Positions 17,358 to 25,721 of a stretch of 64,000 nt of DNA are shown piece by piece. Source of the stretch: VXNE01 sp965200505 (lineage in GTDB: Bacteria > Pseudomonadota > Gammaproteobacteria > Pseudomonadales > Azotimanducaceae); contig OZ241343.1 in assembly GCA_965200505.1 (NCBI GenBank), positions 2,356,001 through 2,420,000 on the forward strand. Direction: 5' to 3'. Position numbers and translations under genes: made by a program. The notes beneath the pieces are model-generated. The model had not been told where the DNA came from. It was given only the letters and a program-made list of their open reading frames with translations, and searched no databases. Within the stretch, counting starts at the first letter, position 1; every line of letters starts with the position of its first letter.

Positions 17358-19145
17358 ATGCGCGACGCCGCATCGAATAGCAGCGAAAGGGCCCATTTCG
17401 AGGCGCTGACACGAATGCTCGCCGACGCCGGCCAAGGCGCCGCGGTGGGCGATGACGCGCTCTATCGAAGCCTCGTGGAAGGCTCGCCGGATCTGTGCCT
17501 GCTCCTCGACCAGGACGGCATCATCCGCTTCGTCAACAGCGCGGCGACGCGGCTCTTGGGCCACGAGCCAGACACGCTGCTGGGCCAGCCCTGCGCCGTG
17601 CTCGTCGATGCCGAAGACCTTGAAGCGGCGCGGCAGCTCTTCGATGGCCAGCGCCCCGGGCCGCCGGTGCGCCACGCCCGGCTGCGGCTCAAGCGCCATT
17701 CGCGCCGCGCCGGGCCGCGCCCGGAACAGTCCACGCGGCTGTGGGCGGTGGTCACGCTGACGCGGTTGTACCGCGAGCAGGCGTTCGTCGGCGCCATCGT
17801 CTTGGCGCGCGACATCTTGGGCCTGGGCGAGATCAGCGGCGCGGCGCACTTCGCCGCCTACCATGACGTGCTCACGCGCCTGCCGAACCGGGCGATCCTC
17901 GAGGACCGCTTGGGCCTCGCCATCGCCCAAGCTGAGCGCGACAAGCGCCGTTTGACCGTCGCGTTCCTGGATCTGGACCGCTTCAAGCTGGTGAACGACA
18001 AGCATGGCCACGCCATCGGCGACCGGGTGCTGCAGGCCGTGGCGCGGCGCTTGCGGGGTTGCCTGCGCCGCGGCGACACGCTGTCGCGCTTCGGTGGCGA
18101 CGAATTCGCCCTCGTGCTGCCGGAGGTGGAGAGCGGCGATGCCGCCGTCGCCATCGGCGAGAAGCTGGTGGGCGCGTTGCGCGAACCGCTGGCCGTGGAC
18201 GACACGCGGCTGTCCACCACGGCCAGCGCCGGCGTGGCGCTCTACCCCGAGGCGGGCACCACCGCCCGCGCGCTCATCGGCAACGCGGACATCGCCATGT
18301 ATCACGCCAAGGGCGAGGGCGGCGATGCGTGTCGTCTGTTCGGCGCGGAAATGCACCAACGGTTCTCCGCCCGCCTCGGCATGGAGCGCGCCCTGCGCCA
18401 AGCGTTGGACTCGGGCGAGATCGAGGTGCATTACCAGCCACAAGTCGATCTCGCCAGTCGGGCCATCGTGGGCATGGAGGCCCTCGCTCGTTGGCGTCGG
18501 GGCGATGGCGGCTTGGTGGAAGCCAACGAGTTCCTGCCCCTTGCCGAGGAGACCGGCCTCATCGGCCGCATCGACGCGCTGGTACAGCAGGCGGCGTTCA
18601 CGCAGGTGGCCGCGTGGCGCACCGCCGGCCACGGCGCTTGCCGGGTGGCCGTGAACGCCTCGGCGTGGCAATTGGACCAAGCCAACTTCGTCCGCGATTT
18701 CGAGGCGAGCCTTGCCAAGGCGGGTCTGCCGGCGGCCGCGGCGACGCTGGAAATCACCGAGAACGCCTTGATGCGCGATCCGGCCTTGGTGGTGCCAAAG
18801 CTCCAGCACTTGCGCCATCGTGGGGTGCGCATCGCCGTGGATGAGTTCGGCGCCGGCTATTCGTCACTCGCGCAACTGCGCCACATGCCCATCGACGCCT
18901 TGAAGATCGACCGCAGCTTCGTGGCGGACCTTGCCGGCGGCATCGTGGACACCCGCGCCGTTGATGCGGTGGCCGGCGCCTGCCGCGGCCTCGGCTTGGC
19001 GTTGTGCGCCGAAGGCATCGAGCACCAAGCGCAAATCGACTACCTCTTGGGCGTGGGTTGCCGCGAAGGGCAGGGCTATTTCTTCAGCGGCCCGCTGGTG
19101 GCCGAGGAAGCGATGGCGCAGCTCCCCGGCGACAAGCGCGGTTAA
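17358..19145 (+). CDS. PAS-GGDEF-EAL cyclic-di-GMP signalling protein, about 595 aa
   Basis: Domain order is PAS (about residues 30-150, YRSLVEGSPDLCLLLDQDG), GGDEF (about 165-330) and EAL (about 350-590). The cyclase site RFGGDEF (about residue 245) is intact. In the EAL domain, EALARW, the Glu of EITENALM and KIDRSFV are present, but the usual DDFGTG loop reads DEFGAG, changing the second metal-binding Asp to Glu. It has no membrane segments, so it is cytoplasmic and likely responds to a ligand or redox through the PAS domain. It could make and/or degrade c-di-GMP. The start is uncertain: ATG 17358 is used, with an in-frame TTG at 17325. Confidence 0.88.
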   Translation: MRDAASNSSERAHFEALTRMLADAGQGAAVGDDALYRSLVEGSPDLCLLLDQDGIIRFVNSAATRLLGHEPDTLLGQPCAVLVDAEDLEAARQLFDGQRPGPPVRHARLRLKRHSRRAGPRPEQSTRLWAVVTLTRLYREQAFVGAIVLARDILGLGEISGAAHFAAYHDVLTRLPNRAILEDRLGLAIAQAERDKRRLTVAFLDLDRFKLVNDKHGHAIGDRVLQAVARRLRGCLRRGDTLSRFGGDEFALVLPEVESGDAAVAIGEKLVGALREPLAVDDTRLSTTASAGVALYPEAGTTARALIGNADIAMYHAKGEGGDACRLFGAEMHQRFSARLGMERALRQALDSGEIEVHYQPQVDLASRAIVGMEALARWRRGDGGLVEANEFLPLAEETGLIGRIDALVQQAAFTQVAAWRTAGHGACRVAVNASAWQLDQANFVRDFEASLAKAGLPAAAATLEITENALMRDPALVVPKLQHLRHRGVRIAVDEFGAGYSSLAQLRHMPIDALKIDRSFVADLAGGIVDTRAVDAVAGACRGLGLALCAEGIEHQAQIDYLLGVGCREGQGYFFSGPLVAEEAMAQLPGDKRG

Positions 19146-19192
19146 GTGACCGCCACGCGAGCGCCACGCCGGCGCTTTGTTCGCGCCGCGCG

Positions 19193-20140
19193 ATGAGCCG
19201 CCGCGCCCTCTCGGAGGCGGTGGTGGTCACGGACTTGGCACTGCCCAACAAGCGTTCCGGCAAGGTGCGGGACCTCTACGACATCGAGCTGCCGGATGGC
19301 CGACCGGGTTTGCTCATCGTGGCGACGGATCGCATCAGCGCCTTCGACGTGGTGCTCGCCGGGGGTTTGCCCGGCAAGGGCATCGTGCTCACGCAGCTCT
19401 CCCGATTCTGGTTCGAGCGCTTCGCCGGGCGCTTCTCCCATCACCTCGTCTCCACGGACGTGGCGGACGTGCCAAACCTCTCGGACGCCGAGCGCGAGCG
19501 CTTGCGCGGGCGCGTGATGCTGTGCCGCGCCGCCGCCCCGTTGCCGCTGGAATGCATCGCGCGCGGCTACCTCGCCGGCAGCGGCTGGCGGGACTACACG
19601 CGCACCGGCGCCGTCTGCGGCATCCCCCTGCCGGGCGGCTTGGTCAATGGCGACCGCCTGCCCACGCCCTTGTTCACGCCATCCACCAAAGCCGGCGCCG
19701 GCGAACACGACGAGAACATTTCCTTTGACGCCGGCGCCGCGCTGGTGGGCACCGCCACCATGAGCACGCTGCGCGACACGACGCTTGAGCTCTACCAAGC
19801 GGCCAGCGCCCATGCCTTCGAGCGCGGCATCGTGCTGGCGGACACCAAGTTCGAGTTTGGCTTGGGCACCGATGGGCCCATCCTCATCGACGAGCTGTTG
19901 ACGCCGGACAGCTCGCGCTTCTGGCCGGCCGACGCTTGGCGACCCGGCCATGACCAACCGAGCTTCGACAAGCAGTACGTGCGCGATCACTTGGCGGCGC
20001 TGCGCGATGCCGGGGAATGGGATGGCAAGCCACCGGCGCCGCCGCTGCCCGACGACGTGGCCCGCAACACGATGCTGCGCTACCTCGAAGCCTTCGAGCG
20101 GCTGACGGGTACCGCCCTCGACTTCGACGCCTTGGCGTGA
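19193..20140 (+). CDS. purC: Phosphoribosylaminoimidazole-succinocarboxamide synthase, 315 aa
   Basis: This is SAICAR synthetase, which condenses CAIR with aspartate using ATP in de novo purine synthesis. Evidence: KRSGKVRDLYDI near the N-terminus, ATDRISAFDVVLAGGLPGKG, LECIARGYLAGSGW, and the signature ADTKFEFG followed by LIDELLTPDSSRFW. The length of 315 aa matches the longer bacterial/yeast-like PurC. ATG 19193 is chosen because the conserved protein begins there; the upstream frame is shadow of the GGDEF-EAL gene. No other pur gene is in the window. Confidence 0.95.
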   Translation: MSRRALSEAVVVTDLALPNKRSGKVRDLYDIELPDGRPGLLIVATDRISAFDVVLAGGLPGKGIVLTQLSRFWFERFAGRFSHHLVSTDVADVPNLSDAERERLRGRVMLCRAAAPLPLECIARGYLAGSGWRDYTRTGAVCGIPLPGGLVNGDRLPTPLFTPSTKAGAGEHDENISFDAGAALVGTATMSTLRDTTLELYQAASAHAFERGIVLADTKFEFGLGTDGPILIDELLTPDSSRFWPADAWRPGHDQPSFDKQYVRDHLAALRDAGEWDGKPPAPPLPDDVARNTMLRYLEAFERLTGTALDFDALA

Positions 20141-20159
20141 CGGCCCTTGAGCGGACGCC

Positions 20160-20486
20160 ATGAACTGGGCCTGCTATCGACGTCGTTGCGAAGCGCCCCA
20201 AGTGTTGTCCCGCTGGCTGCTGGAACGCACCGCGCGGCTGGTGGGCGACCCATTGGCGCAGCCATTGCGCGAAGTGGCCGCCGGCACACCCCTGCCCAAG
20301 CCATGTGACCACAAGGGCGGTGCGGCGACGGACATGTTCGAGGCGCGGCTTGATCGGGCCACCGCGGCCGCGATCTTGAGCCGGGTGTACACCGCCGCCG
20401 GCCTCGCGCCAAATGATGCGCCGGCGGGGCCGCTCAAGGGCGTCGTGATCGCTTGGCAGGAGTATTGCGCGGCACTGGGGCCCTGA
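20160..20486 (+). CDS. Hypothetical protein, 108 aa
   Basis: The family is not recognised. It is a short soluble protein without signal peptide or membrane segment, containing MNWACYRRRCEAPQVLSRWL at the N-terminus and KGVVIAWQEYCAAL at the C-terminus. It is 19 bp after purC and 3 bp before the biotin carboxylase gene, so it is very probably co-transcribed with both. It does not resemble a biotin carrier protein: there is no AMKM motif. The coding case rests on tight packing and base composition that matches its neighbours. Confidence 0.55.
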   Translation: MNWACYRRRCEAPQVLSRWLLERTARLVGDPLAQPLREVAAGTPLPKPCDHKGGAATDMFEARLDRATAAAILSRVYTAAGLAPNDAPAGPLKGVVIAWQEYCAALGP

Positions 20487-20489
20487 CCG

Positions 20490-21809
20490 ATGTTCAAGCG
20501 CGTGTTCGTCGCCAACCGCGGGGCCGTGGCCGCGAGAGTCGTCCGCGCCTGCGATGCCGTGGGCGCCGAGAGCGTGGCGGCCTATTCAGATATAGACGCC
20601 GAGGCGCCCCATCTCGAAGCGGCCACGGCCACCGCCCGCCTGCCCGGCTACCTGCCCCAAGACACCTACCTGAACGTGCCGGCCATCATCGCCGCCGCCC
20701 AAGCACACAAGGCCGACGCATTGCATCCAGGCTACGGCTTTCTCTCCGAGAACGCGGCCTTCGCCCGCGCCGTGGCGGCCGCCGGCATCCGCTTCATTGG
20801 CCCGGCCCCGAACCACATCGAGACGATGGGAGACAAGACCGGCGCCCGCGCCGCCATGCGCGAGCGCGGCTTCCCGGTGCGCACCGGCAGCGACGTGGTG
20901 GCGGACGAGGCGGCCCTCATCGACGCGGCACGCGCCATTGGATTCCCGGTGCTCTTGAAACCGGCCAACGGCGGCGGCGGCATCGGCATGGCCCTCGCCC
21001 ACGACGAACGCGAGCTCACGCTCGCCTTCAAGACCGCCACGGCGCAGAGCCAACGCGCCTTTGGGAACGGCGCCATCTATGTTGAGCGCTACCTTGACCG
21101 ACCGCGCCACATCGAGTTCCAGGTGTTGGGCGACGGTGCCACGGCAACCACCTTGTTCGAGCGCGAGTGTTCCGTGCAGCGCCGCCATCAGAAGCTCATT
21201 GAGGAAACGCCGGTGCCCAACCTGCCCCGCGCCCAAGTGGACGCGGTGGCAGCCCTTGCGGCAGAAGCCTTGGGCGAGTTTGGCTATGAGGGGCTCGGCA
21301 CGGTGGAGACGTTGTTCGCCGATGGCGAGTTCGGCTTCCTCGAAACCAATACCCGGCTGCAGGTGGAGCATGGCGTCACGGAGGCGGCAACAGGTTTCGA
21401 CTTGGTGGCGGCACAGCTGCGTTTGGCCGCCGGGGCACCCCTATCGGCCTTGGGCCTCGCACAGGTGACACGCCGCCACTGCGCCGTCGAGGCCCGCGTC
21501 TATGCGGAAGATCCGGAGAAAATGCTCCCTTCCGTCGGCCGCCTGACGGCGTTCCGCCCACCCACACTGGCGGGCGTTCGCGTCGATGTGGCCTATCAGG
21601 AAGGGCAGTTCGTCACGCCCTACTACGACCCGCTGCTGGCCAAGGTGATCGGCATCGGCGCCGACCGCGAGCAAGCCATCGGCCGGGTGCTGGTGGCCTT
21701 GAAGGCGTTCGAGATCCGCGGCATTCAGCACAACGGCGAACTGCTGCGGCGGGCGCTCGCCAGCGAGCCCTTCATCAAAGGCGAGGCCGAGCGGGTTGAG
21801 TTGCCGTGA
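20490..21809 (+). CDS. Biotin carboxylase-like subunit, 439 aa
   Basis: This is an ATP-grasp biotin carboxylase of AccC length, which would carboxylate biotin on a carrier protein. Conserved blocks: KRVFVANRG, DALHPGYGFLSENAAFA, FIGP, KTGARAAM, HIEFQVLGDG, ECSVQRRHQKLIEETPVP and LETNTRLQVEHGVTEA (metal and catalytic Glu, Asn, Arg, Gln). Two blocks depart from the family: ANRGEIA reads ANRGAVA, and the nucleotide loop GGGGRGM reads GGGGIGM. No biotin carrier, carboxyltransferase or ligase gene is adjacent; the preceding 108-aa gene is the only partner. It may serve an acyl-CoA carboxylase encoded elsewhere, or may have diverged. The activity assignment is therefore cautious. Confidence 0.82.
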   Translation: MFKRVFVANRGAVAARVVRACDAVGAESVAAYSDIDAEAPHLEAATATARLPGYLPQDTYLNVPAIIAAAQAHKADALHPGYGFLSENAAFARAVAAAGIRFIGPAPNHIETMGDKTGARAAMRERGFPVRTGSDVVADEAALIDAARAIGFPVLLKPANGGGGIGMALAHDERELTLAFKTATAQSQRAFGNGAIYVERYLDRPRHIEFQVLGDGATATTLFERECSVQRRHQKLIEETPVPNLPRAQVDAVAALAAEALGEFGYEGLGTVETLFADGEFGFLETNTRLQVEHGVTEAATGFDLVAAQLRLAAGAPLSALGLAQVTRRHCAVEARVYAEDPEKMLPSVGRLTAFRPPTLAGVRVDVAYQEGQFVTPYYDPLLAKVIGIGADREQAIGRVLVALKAFEIRGIQHNGELLRRALASEPFIKGEAERVELP

Positions 21810-21884
21810 ACGCGCAGACCCTTGCGCCCGAGCAGTGCCAGCAGCGAACTGGTGCCTACGAACATTAGCTCCCCTAATCCCCTG

Positions 21885-22004
21885 CTAGCCGGGGCAGGGC
21901 GGGTGGTGCAGGTCCAAGTCCCGCAGCGGCCCCTTGAAGGCGTTCTCGTGGCCCAGCTTGCCGCGGTGGCGGCGTACCAGCTCCATCGTGCGTGGATCGG
22001 CCAT
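21885..22004 (-). CDS. Possible small protein, 39 aa
   Basis: A minus-strand frame runs from ATG 22004 (MADPRTMELVRRHRGKLG) to PPCPG and stop. It occupies most of the 232-bp gap between the biotin carboxylase and the Rieske gene, and ends at a strong GC-rich stretch. No ribosome binding site is convincing and no family is recognised. It may be the remnant of a longer gene. The rest of this gap shows a TAAACT hexamer (22012-22017, plus strand), a candidate -10 for the Rieske gene. Confidence 0.2.
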   Translation of the reverse strand: MADPRTMELVRRHRGKLGHENAFKGPLRDLDLHHPPCPG

Positions 22005-22041
22005 CGAAGCGTAAACTCTGGGGGCTCCAACAGCGTGGTGG

Positions 22042-23223
22042 ATGCGGATGAATGTCGAGTTTGACGCGCCGGAGCAGCGCCTGCCGAGGCATGCCTACTT
22101 TGATGCCGATTGGTATGCCGGCGAGCTGGATGCGCTGTTCGGCAAGGCGTGGGTGTGGGCGGCCCCAGAGGGGGCGCTCCGCGAAGCTGGGGACTTCATC
22201 ACCTGCCGCGTGTTGCATCATCCATTGTTTGTGGTGCGCGACGCCGATGGTGGGCTGCGAGCGTTCCACAACATCTGCCGCCACCGCGGCTGCGAGCTGG
22301 TGGAAGGGCGCGGCAACGTGGGCTCCGCGGTGCGCTGTCCCTACCACCGTTGGACATATGCGCTGGACGGCGCGTTGCGTGGCGTTCCCAATGAAGAGGC
22401 GATGTTTGGTTCCGTGCCGCGGGATGCCCTGTCGTTACATGCCGCCGCTGTGGGCGTGCATCAAGGGATGGTTTACGTCAATCCCGATCCCAACCCGCCG
22501 GAACCGTTCGACGCTTGGATCGCGGGCTTGGACGAACACCTTTGGCCGCATTGCTTGAGTGATGGCAGCCTGCGCTTCGCCGGCGAGATGCGCTACGAGA
22601 TGCGCTGCAACTGGAAGGTGTTCTACGAAAACGCGGTGGATGGCTACCATTTGGGCTACTTGCACGATCGCACGCTGGGTAAGCTCTATCCGCACGACAA
22701 TGTATGGCGGCGCGTGGGCCGGCACGCGGTTTGGTACTCCACCGAGCGCGATGGCCCGCCACAGGCGAGCAGCATCTTGGCGTCGCAGTTGGCGGATGAC
22801 GCTGGCGCCAAACGCTTGCCGGGCCACGAAACGCCGCAATACCCCGGCGTGGTGGCGCTCTTCCCCCTCACGTTCTACTCGCCCAGCCCGTGGGGCTTCT
22901 ATGCGTCCGTGCTGGAGCCGGTGGGCCCGGAACGCACCGATCTGCGCACGTTGAGCTGGGTCCCGGAGGGGTTTTGGGGGAGATTTTCGGCGTCGGGAAG
23001 CGATGGCGAGGTTGTGCGCCTGCAAGACCTCAAGGAACACCCCTTGGAGTCTGGCAACTTCCAACTCGAAGACATGTGGATTTGCGAGAAGATCCAGCGC
23101 AATTTGCACTCGCCGAAATACGCTGTCGGGCCCATGGCAAACGGCGCCGGCGCCGAATCGCCGATGACTCACTTCCAACAAAGCGTGTTGGATTACTTGG
23201 AAGGCCGGGCAACCGGGCCTTGA
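22042..23223 (+). CDS. Rieske non-heme iron oxygenase, alpha subunit, 393 aa
   Basis: This is a ring-hydroxylating dioxygenase-type terminal oxygenase. The Rieske 2Fe-2S motif is clear: CRHRGCELVEG...VRCPYHRW (C-x-H-x16-C-x2-H, about residues 78-98). The mononuclear iron site follows the pattern NWKVFYENAVDGYHLGYLH (about residues 192-210), with two histidines and a later Asp. Such enzymes hydroxylate aromatic rings, steroids or N-methyl groups, taking electrons from a reductase. No ferredoxin or classical reductase is adjacent. A flavin-dependent LLM oxidoreductase gene begins 21 bp downstream and is the likely operon partner. Confidence 0.9.
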   Translation: MRMNVEFDAPEQRLPRHAYFDADWYAGELDALFGKAWVWAAPEGALREAGDFITCRVLHHPLFVVRDADGGLRAFHNICRHRGCELVEGRGNVGSAVRCPYHRWTYALDGALRGVPNEEAMFGSVPRDALSLHAAAVGVHQGMVYVNPDPNPPEPFDAWIAGLDEHLWPHCLSDGSLRFAGEMRYEMRCNWKVFYENAVDGYHLGYLHDRTLGKLYPHDNVWRRVGRHAVWYSTERDGPPQASSILASQLADDAGAKRLPGHETPQYPGVVALFPLTFYSPSPWGFYASVLEPVGPERTDLRTLSWVPEGFWGRFSASGSDGEVVRLQDLKEHPLESGNFQLEDMWICEKIQRNLHSPKYAVGPMANGAGAESPMTHFQQSVLDYLEGRATGP

Positions 23224-23244
23224 CGCCAGGCCGAAGAGGACGGC

Positions 23245-24276
23245 ATGGCAACCCTTGACCGGCGTAGCGTCGCGTTCGGTTTGAACAGGCTCGACCTGCG
23301 CTCGCCGGCGCATTTCGCGGCGGATGCGGCGCGGTTGGAGGCGCTCGGTTGGCGCTATGGCTTCATCCCGTCGTCGCCGCTCTTGGTGCCAGACCCTTAT
23401 GTGATGTTGGCGCATGCATTGCAGGCGACGGACGCCATCGTGCTGGGGCCGCTGATCGAGAACCCGGTGATGCGTCATCCGGCGGTGATTGCGGGCTCCA
23501 TCGCCACGGTGGACAACATCCAACCGGGGCGGACGCTGCTCGGCATGGGCGTGGGCGACACGGCAGTGCGGCTCATGGGCAAGCGCCCGGCCTCGGTGGC
23601 GGCGTTGGAGCACGCGGTGAAGGCCATCCGCGCACTCAATTCCGGCGCGGCGCTGGCCGTTGACGCCGTGCGTCCCGCCCGCCTGCGCCACGCGGCGCCG
23701 GTGCCGGTGTGGATTGCCGCGCAAGGCCCGCGAACGCTCGAAATGGCGGGCCGCGTGGCGGATGGCGTGTTCATCCGCGTCGGTGTCCATCCTGAGAATC
23801 TGCGCCTCGCGGTGGAGGCCGTTCGCGCCGGTGAGCGGGCCGCGGGCCGGGCCGTGGGAGAAGTGTGCATCGGCTGCGTCTTCCACACCGTGTTCGGCGA
23901 GGACGCTGCCAAAGTGGGTCGCATCGCCCGCGCCGTGGCGGCCGGCTACTACGAGTATTCGCCGCGGCTCTTCGCCAACATCAGTCTGCGCTGGAATGGC
24001 GAGGACATGGCGCGACTGAAACGCCGTGTCTGGCCGGACTTCCACCACGCCCGCGACATGGAGGCGGCCGGCGACGTGGTGGCCTTCCTGCCCGATGCGG
24101 CGGCCAACGCCTTCGCGCTGCGCGGCCCGTTCGAGGCCATCCGCGAGCAGCTCCGCGCGATTCTTGATCTGGGCCTGCCCATCGAGATCGTGGTGCCGCA
24201 TCCGGTGCCGACGCCAGCGCCGGGCGAACTGGACTATGCACGGCACTTCGCGGAGCGGGTGATCGGCCAGATGTGA
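23245..24276 (+). CDS. LLM-class flavin-dependent oxidoreductase, 343 aa
   Basis: This is a luciferase-like monooxygenase-fold protein. Evidence: LEALGWRYGFIPSSPLLVPDPYVMLAHAL (TIM-barrel N-terminal half), LGPLIENPVMRHPAVIA, NIQPGRTLLGMGVGD, VPVWIAAQGPRTLEMAGRVADG and the C-terminal helix set. Members use FMN or F420; the GMGVGD and AAQGPRTLEMAG patterns also occur in F420-linked methylene-H4MPT reductase-like proteins, so the cofactor is unresolved. GAGGA lies 6 nt before ATG. It follows the Rieske oxygenase gene by 21 bp and may act on the same substrate or supply a parallel oxidation. Confidence 0.85.
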   Translation: MATLDRRSVAFGLNRLDLRSPAHFAADAARLEALGWRYGFIPSSPLLVPDPYVMLAHALQATDAIVLGPLIENPVMRHPAVIAGSIATVDNIQPGRTLLGMGVGDTAVRLMGKRPASVAALEHAVKAIRALNSGAALAVDAVRPARLRHAAPVPVWIAAQGPRTLEMAGRVADGVFIRVGVHPENLRLAVEAVRAGERAAGRAVGEVCIGCVFHTVFGEDAAKVGRIARAVAAGYYEYSPRLFANISLRWNGEDMARLKRRVWPDFHHARDMEAAGDVVAFLPDAAANAFALRGPFEAIREQLRAILDLGLPIEIVVPHPVPTPAPGELDYARHFAERVIGQM

Positions 24277-24326
24277 CGCAAACCAAAGCCGGCGCGGGAT
24301 CGTTTCTGCTAATCCCACGGCGGCTG

Positions 24327-24361
24327 TGTACAATTTGCACATCAAAAATGCAAACTGTACA
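24327..24361. repeat. 13-bp inverted repeat, candidate operator of the DUF4143 gene
   Basis: The arms TGTACAATTTGCA (24327-24339) and TGCAAACTGTACA (24349-24361) match at 12 of 13 positions around a 9-bp AT-rich spacer. The left arm contains a -10-like TACAAT. The right arm ends 8 nt before ATG 24370. No Shine-Dalgarno sequence is evident. Confidence 0.8.
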
Positions 24362-24369
24362 GTCACGGA

Positions 24370-25560
24370 ATGATCCAGCGCCATCTCGCGCCCACGCTGC
24401 TGCGGGTGAGTGGCCAGTACCCGGTGCTCACCCTCACCGGGCCGCGCCAATCCGGCAAGACGACGCTGCTGCGTCACACCTTCCCGGGCCACGCTTACGT
24501 CTCGCTGGAAGCGCCGGACGAACGCGCCTTCGCCATCGAGGATCCGCGGGGCTTCTTGGCGCGGTTCAACGGCCCCGTGATTCTGGACGAAGCCCAGCAC
24601 GCGCCTGACCTCTTTTCCTATGTGCAGGTGGTCTCGGACGAGCGGGGCGCCACCGGCCAGTTCGTGCTCTCCGGTTCGCAGAACTTCCTGCTTCTGCGCA
24701 GCATCTCGCAGAGCTTGGCGGGCCGGGCGTTCGTCGCCCACCTCATGCCGTTCACGTTGGCCGAACTTGGCGGCCAACCGCTGCGTGCTGTGGACGACGC
24801 GATTGCAGGCCCGGCACCCGGCCCCACCGCGGGCCAGTGGACGGCCCATGCGACGCGTGGCTTCTACCCGCCCGTTCACGATCGCCGGCTGGCGCCGTTC
24901 GAGTGGGCATCGCGCTACTTCCAAACTTACCTGCAACGCGATGTGCGCTCACTCGCGCAAGTTGGCGACCTCGAAGCCTTCCGGCTGTTCGTCCTGCTTT
25001 GCGCTGGCCGAGCCGGCCAACTGCTGAACCTCGCCAGCCTTGGCAATGACTGCGGCATCAGCCACCAAACCGCCCGCCGGTGGCTCTCCATGCTGGAAGC
25101 CAGCTTCATCACGTTTCGCCTGGCGCCGCACCATGAGAACTTCAACAAGCGCCTCGTCAAGCGCCCCAAGCTCTACTTCTTCGACACCGGCCTCTTGTGC
25201 TACCTGCTGCGAATCCGCAGCGCGGAGGAACTGGCGCGGCACGCCATGCGCGGCGCGGTGTTCGAGAACTTCGTCATCGCGGAACTCGTCAAGTCTTGCC
25301 ATCACGGTGGTGACGAGCCGCGGCTCGCCTTCTGGCGAGACCACCGCGGCAACGAAGTTGATTTGGTGGTGCGCACCGCGGCCGTTGCCGTGGCGGTGGA
25401 GATCAAGTCTGGGGCCACGGTGGCGAGCAGCTTCTTTGGCGGCCTTCGCCACTGGGCGAAAATCGCCCCAGGCCAGCATCCCGGCATACTCGTCCACGGT
25501 GGCGAGGAGAGCTACCGGCGCGAAGGCTGGGACGTGCGCTCGTGGCGCGTGTGGCCATAG
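24370..25560 (+). CDS. AAA_14/DUF4143 ATP-binding protein, 396 aa (first of two)
   Basis: The AAA_14 N-terminal half has Walker A GPRQSGKTTLL (about residue 26), Walker B PVILDEAQHAP and sensor VLSGSQNFLL. The DUF4143 C-terminal half contains a winged-helix (NDCGISHQTARRWLSML) and a PD-(D/E)XK-like nuclease fold (FFDTGLLCYLLR, FENFVIAEL, DHRGNEVDLVVR, VAVEIKSG). The family is common in bacteria and archaea, of unproven role, and often mobile. It starts at ATG 24370 just behind a dyad operator, which suggests autoregulation. A second family member follows 161 bp later on the same strand. Confidence 0.88.
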   Translation: MIQRHLAPTLLRVSGQYPVLTLTGPRQSGKTTLLRHTFPGHAYVSLEAPDERAFAIEDPRGFLARFNGPVILDEAQHAPDLFSYVQVVSDERGATGQFVLSGSQNFLLLRSISQSLAGRAFVAHLMPFTLAELGGQPLRAVDDAIAGPAPGPTAGQWTAHATRGFYPPVHDRRLAPFEWASRYFQTYLQRDVRSLAQVGDLEAFRLFVLLCAGRAGQLLNLASLGNDCGISHQTARRWLSMLEASFITFRLAPHHENFNKRLVKRPKLYFFDTGLLCYLLRIRSAEELARHAMRGAVFENFVIAELVKSCHHGGDEPRLAFWRDHRGNEVDLVVRTAAVAVAVEIKSGATVASSFFGGLRHWAKIAPGQHPGILVHGGEESYRREGWDVRSWRVWP

Positions 25561-25621
25561 CGCCTCGCCGCTTGGCGGGGGATCATCGGCGCAAATCCAC
25601 CACATCGTGGAGGATTTGCAT

Positions 25622-25637
25622 CGTTGTATCGTTGTAG
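25622..25637 (+). repeat. Perfect 8-bp tandem repeat in the DUF4143 intergenic region
   Basis: TCGTTGTA occurs twice in immediate succession, about 85 bp before the second DUF4143 gene. Confidence 0.5.
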
Positions 25638-25695
25638 TCCGCTGTTCTTGCGCCAACGGGATCCCGGCTTGGTGCCGTCTTAACCCTTGCTTTCT

Positions 25696-25710
25696 TAAAC
25701 CTGTCGTTTA
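25696..25710. repeat. Short inverted repeat before the second DUF4143 gene
   Basis: TAAAC and GTTTA flank a 5-nt spacer, ending 11 nt before ATG 25722. Its placement resembles that of the dyad before the first DUF4143 gene, but the sequence differs. Confidence 0.35.
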
Positions 25711-25721
25711 GATTAGCGAGG

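Noticed and set aside
17202..18818. 538-aa minus-strand open frame
   Set aside because: It is a shadow of the PAS-GGDEF-EAL gene, with no domain.
22435..24936. 833-aa minus-strand open frame
   Set aside because: It is the antisense shadow of the Rieske and flavin-oxidoreductase genes; composition is His/Arg-rich and no motif is present.
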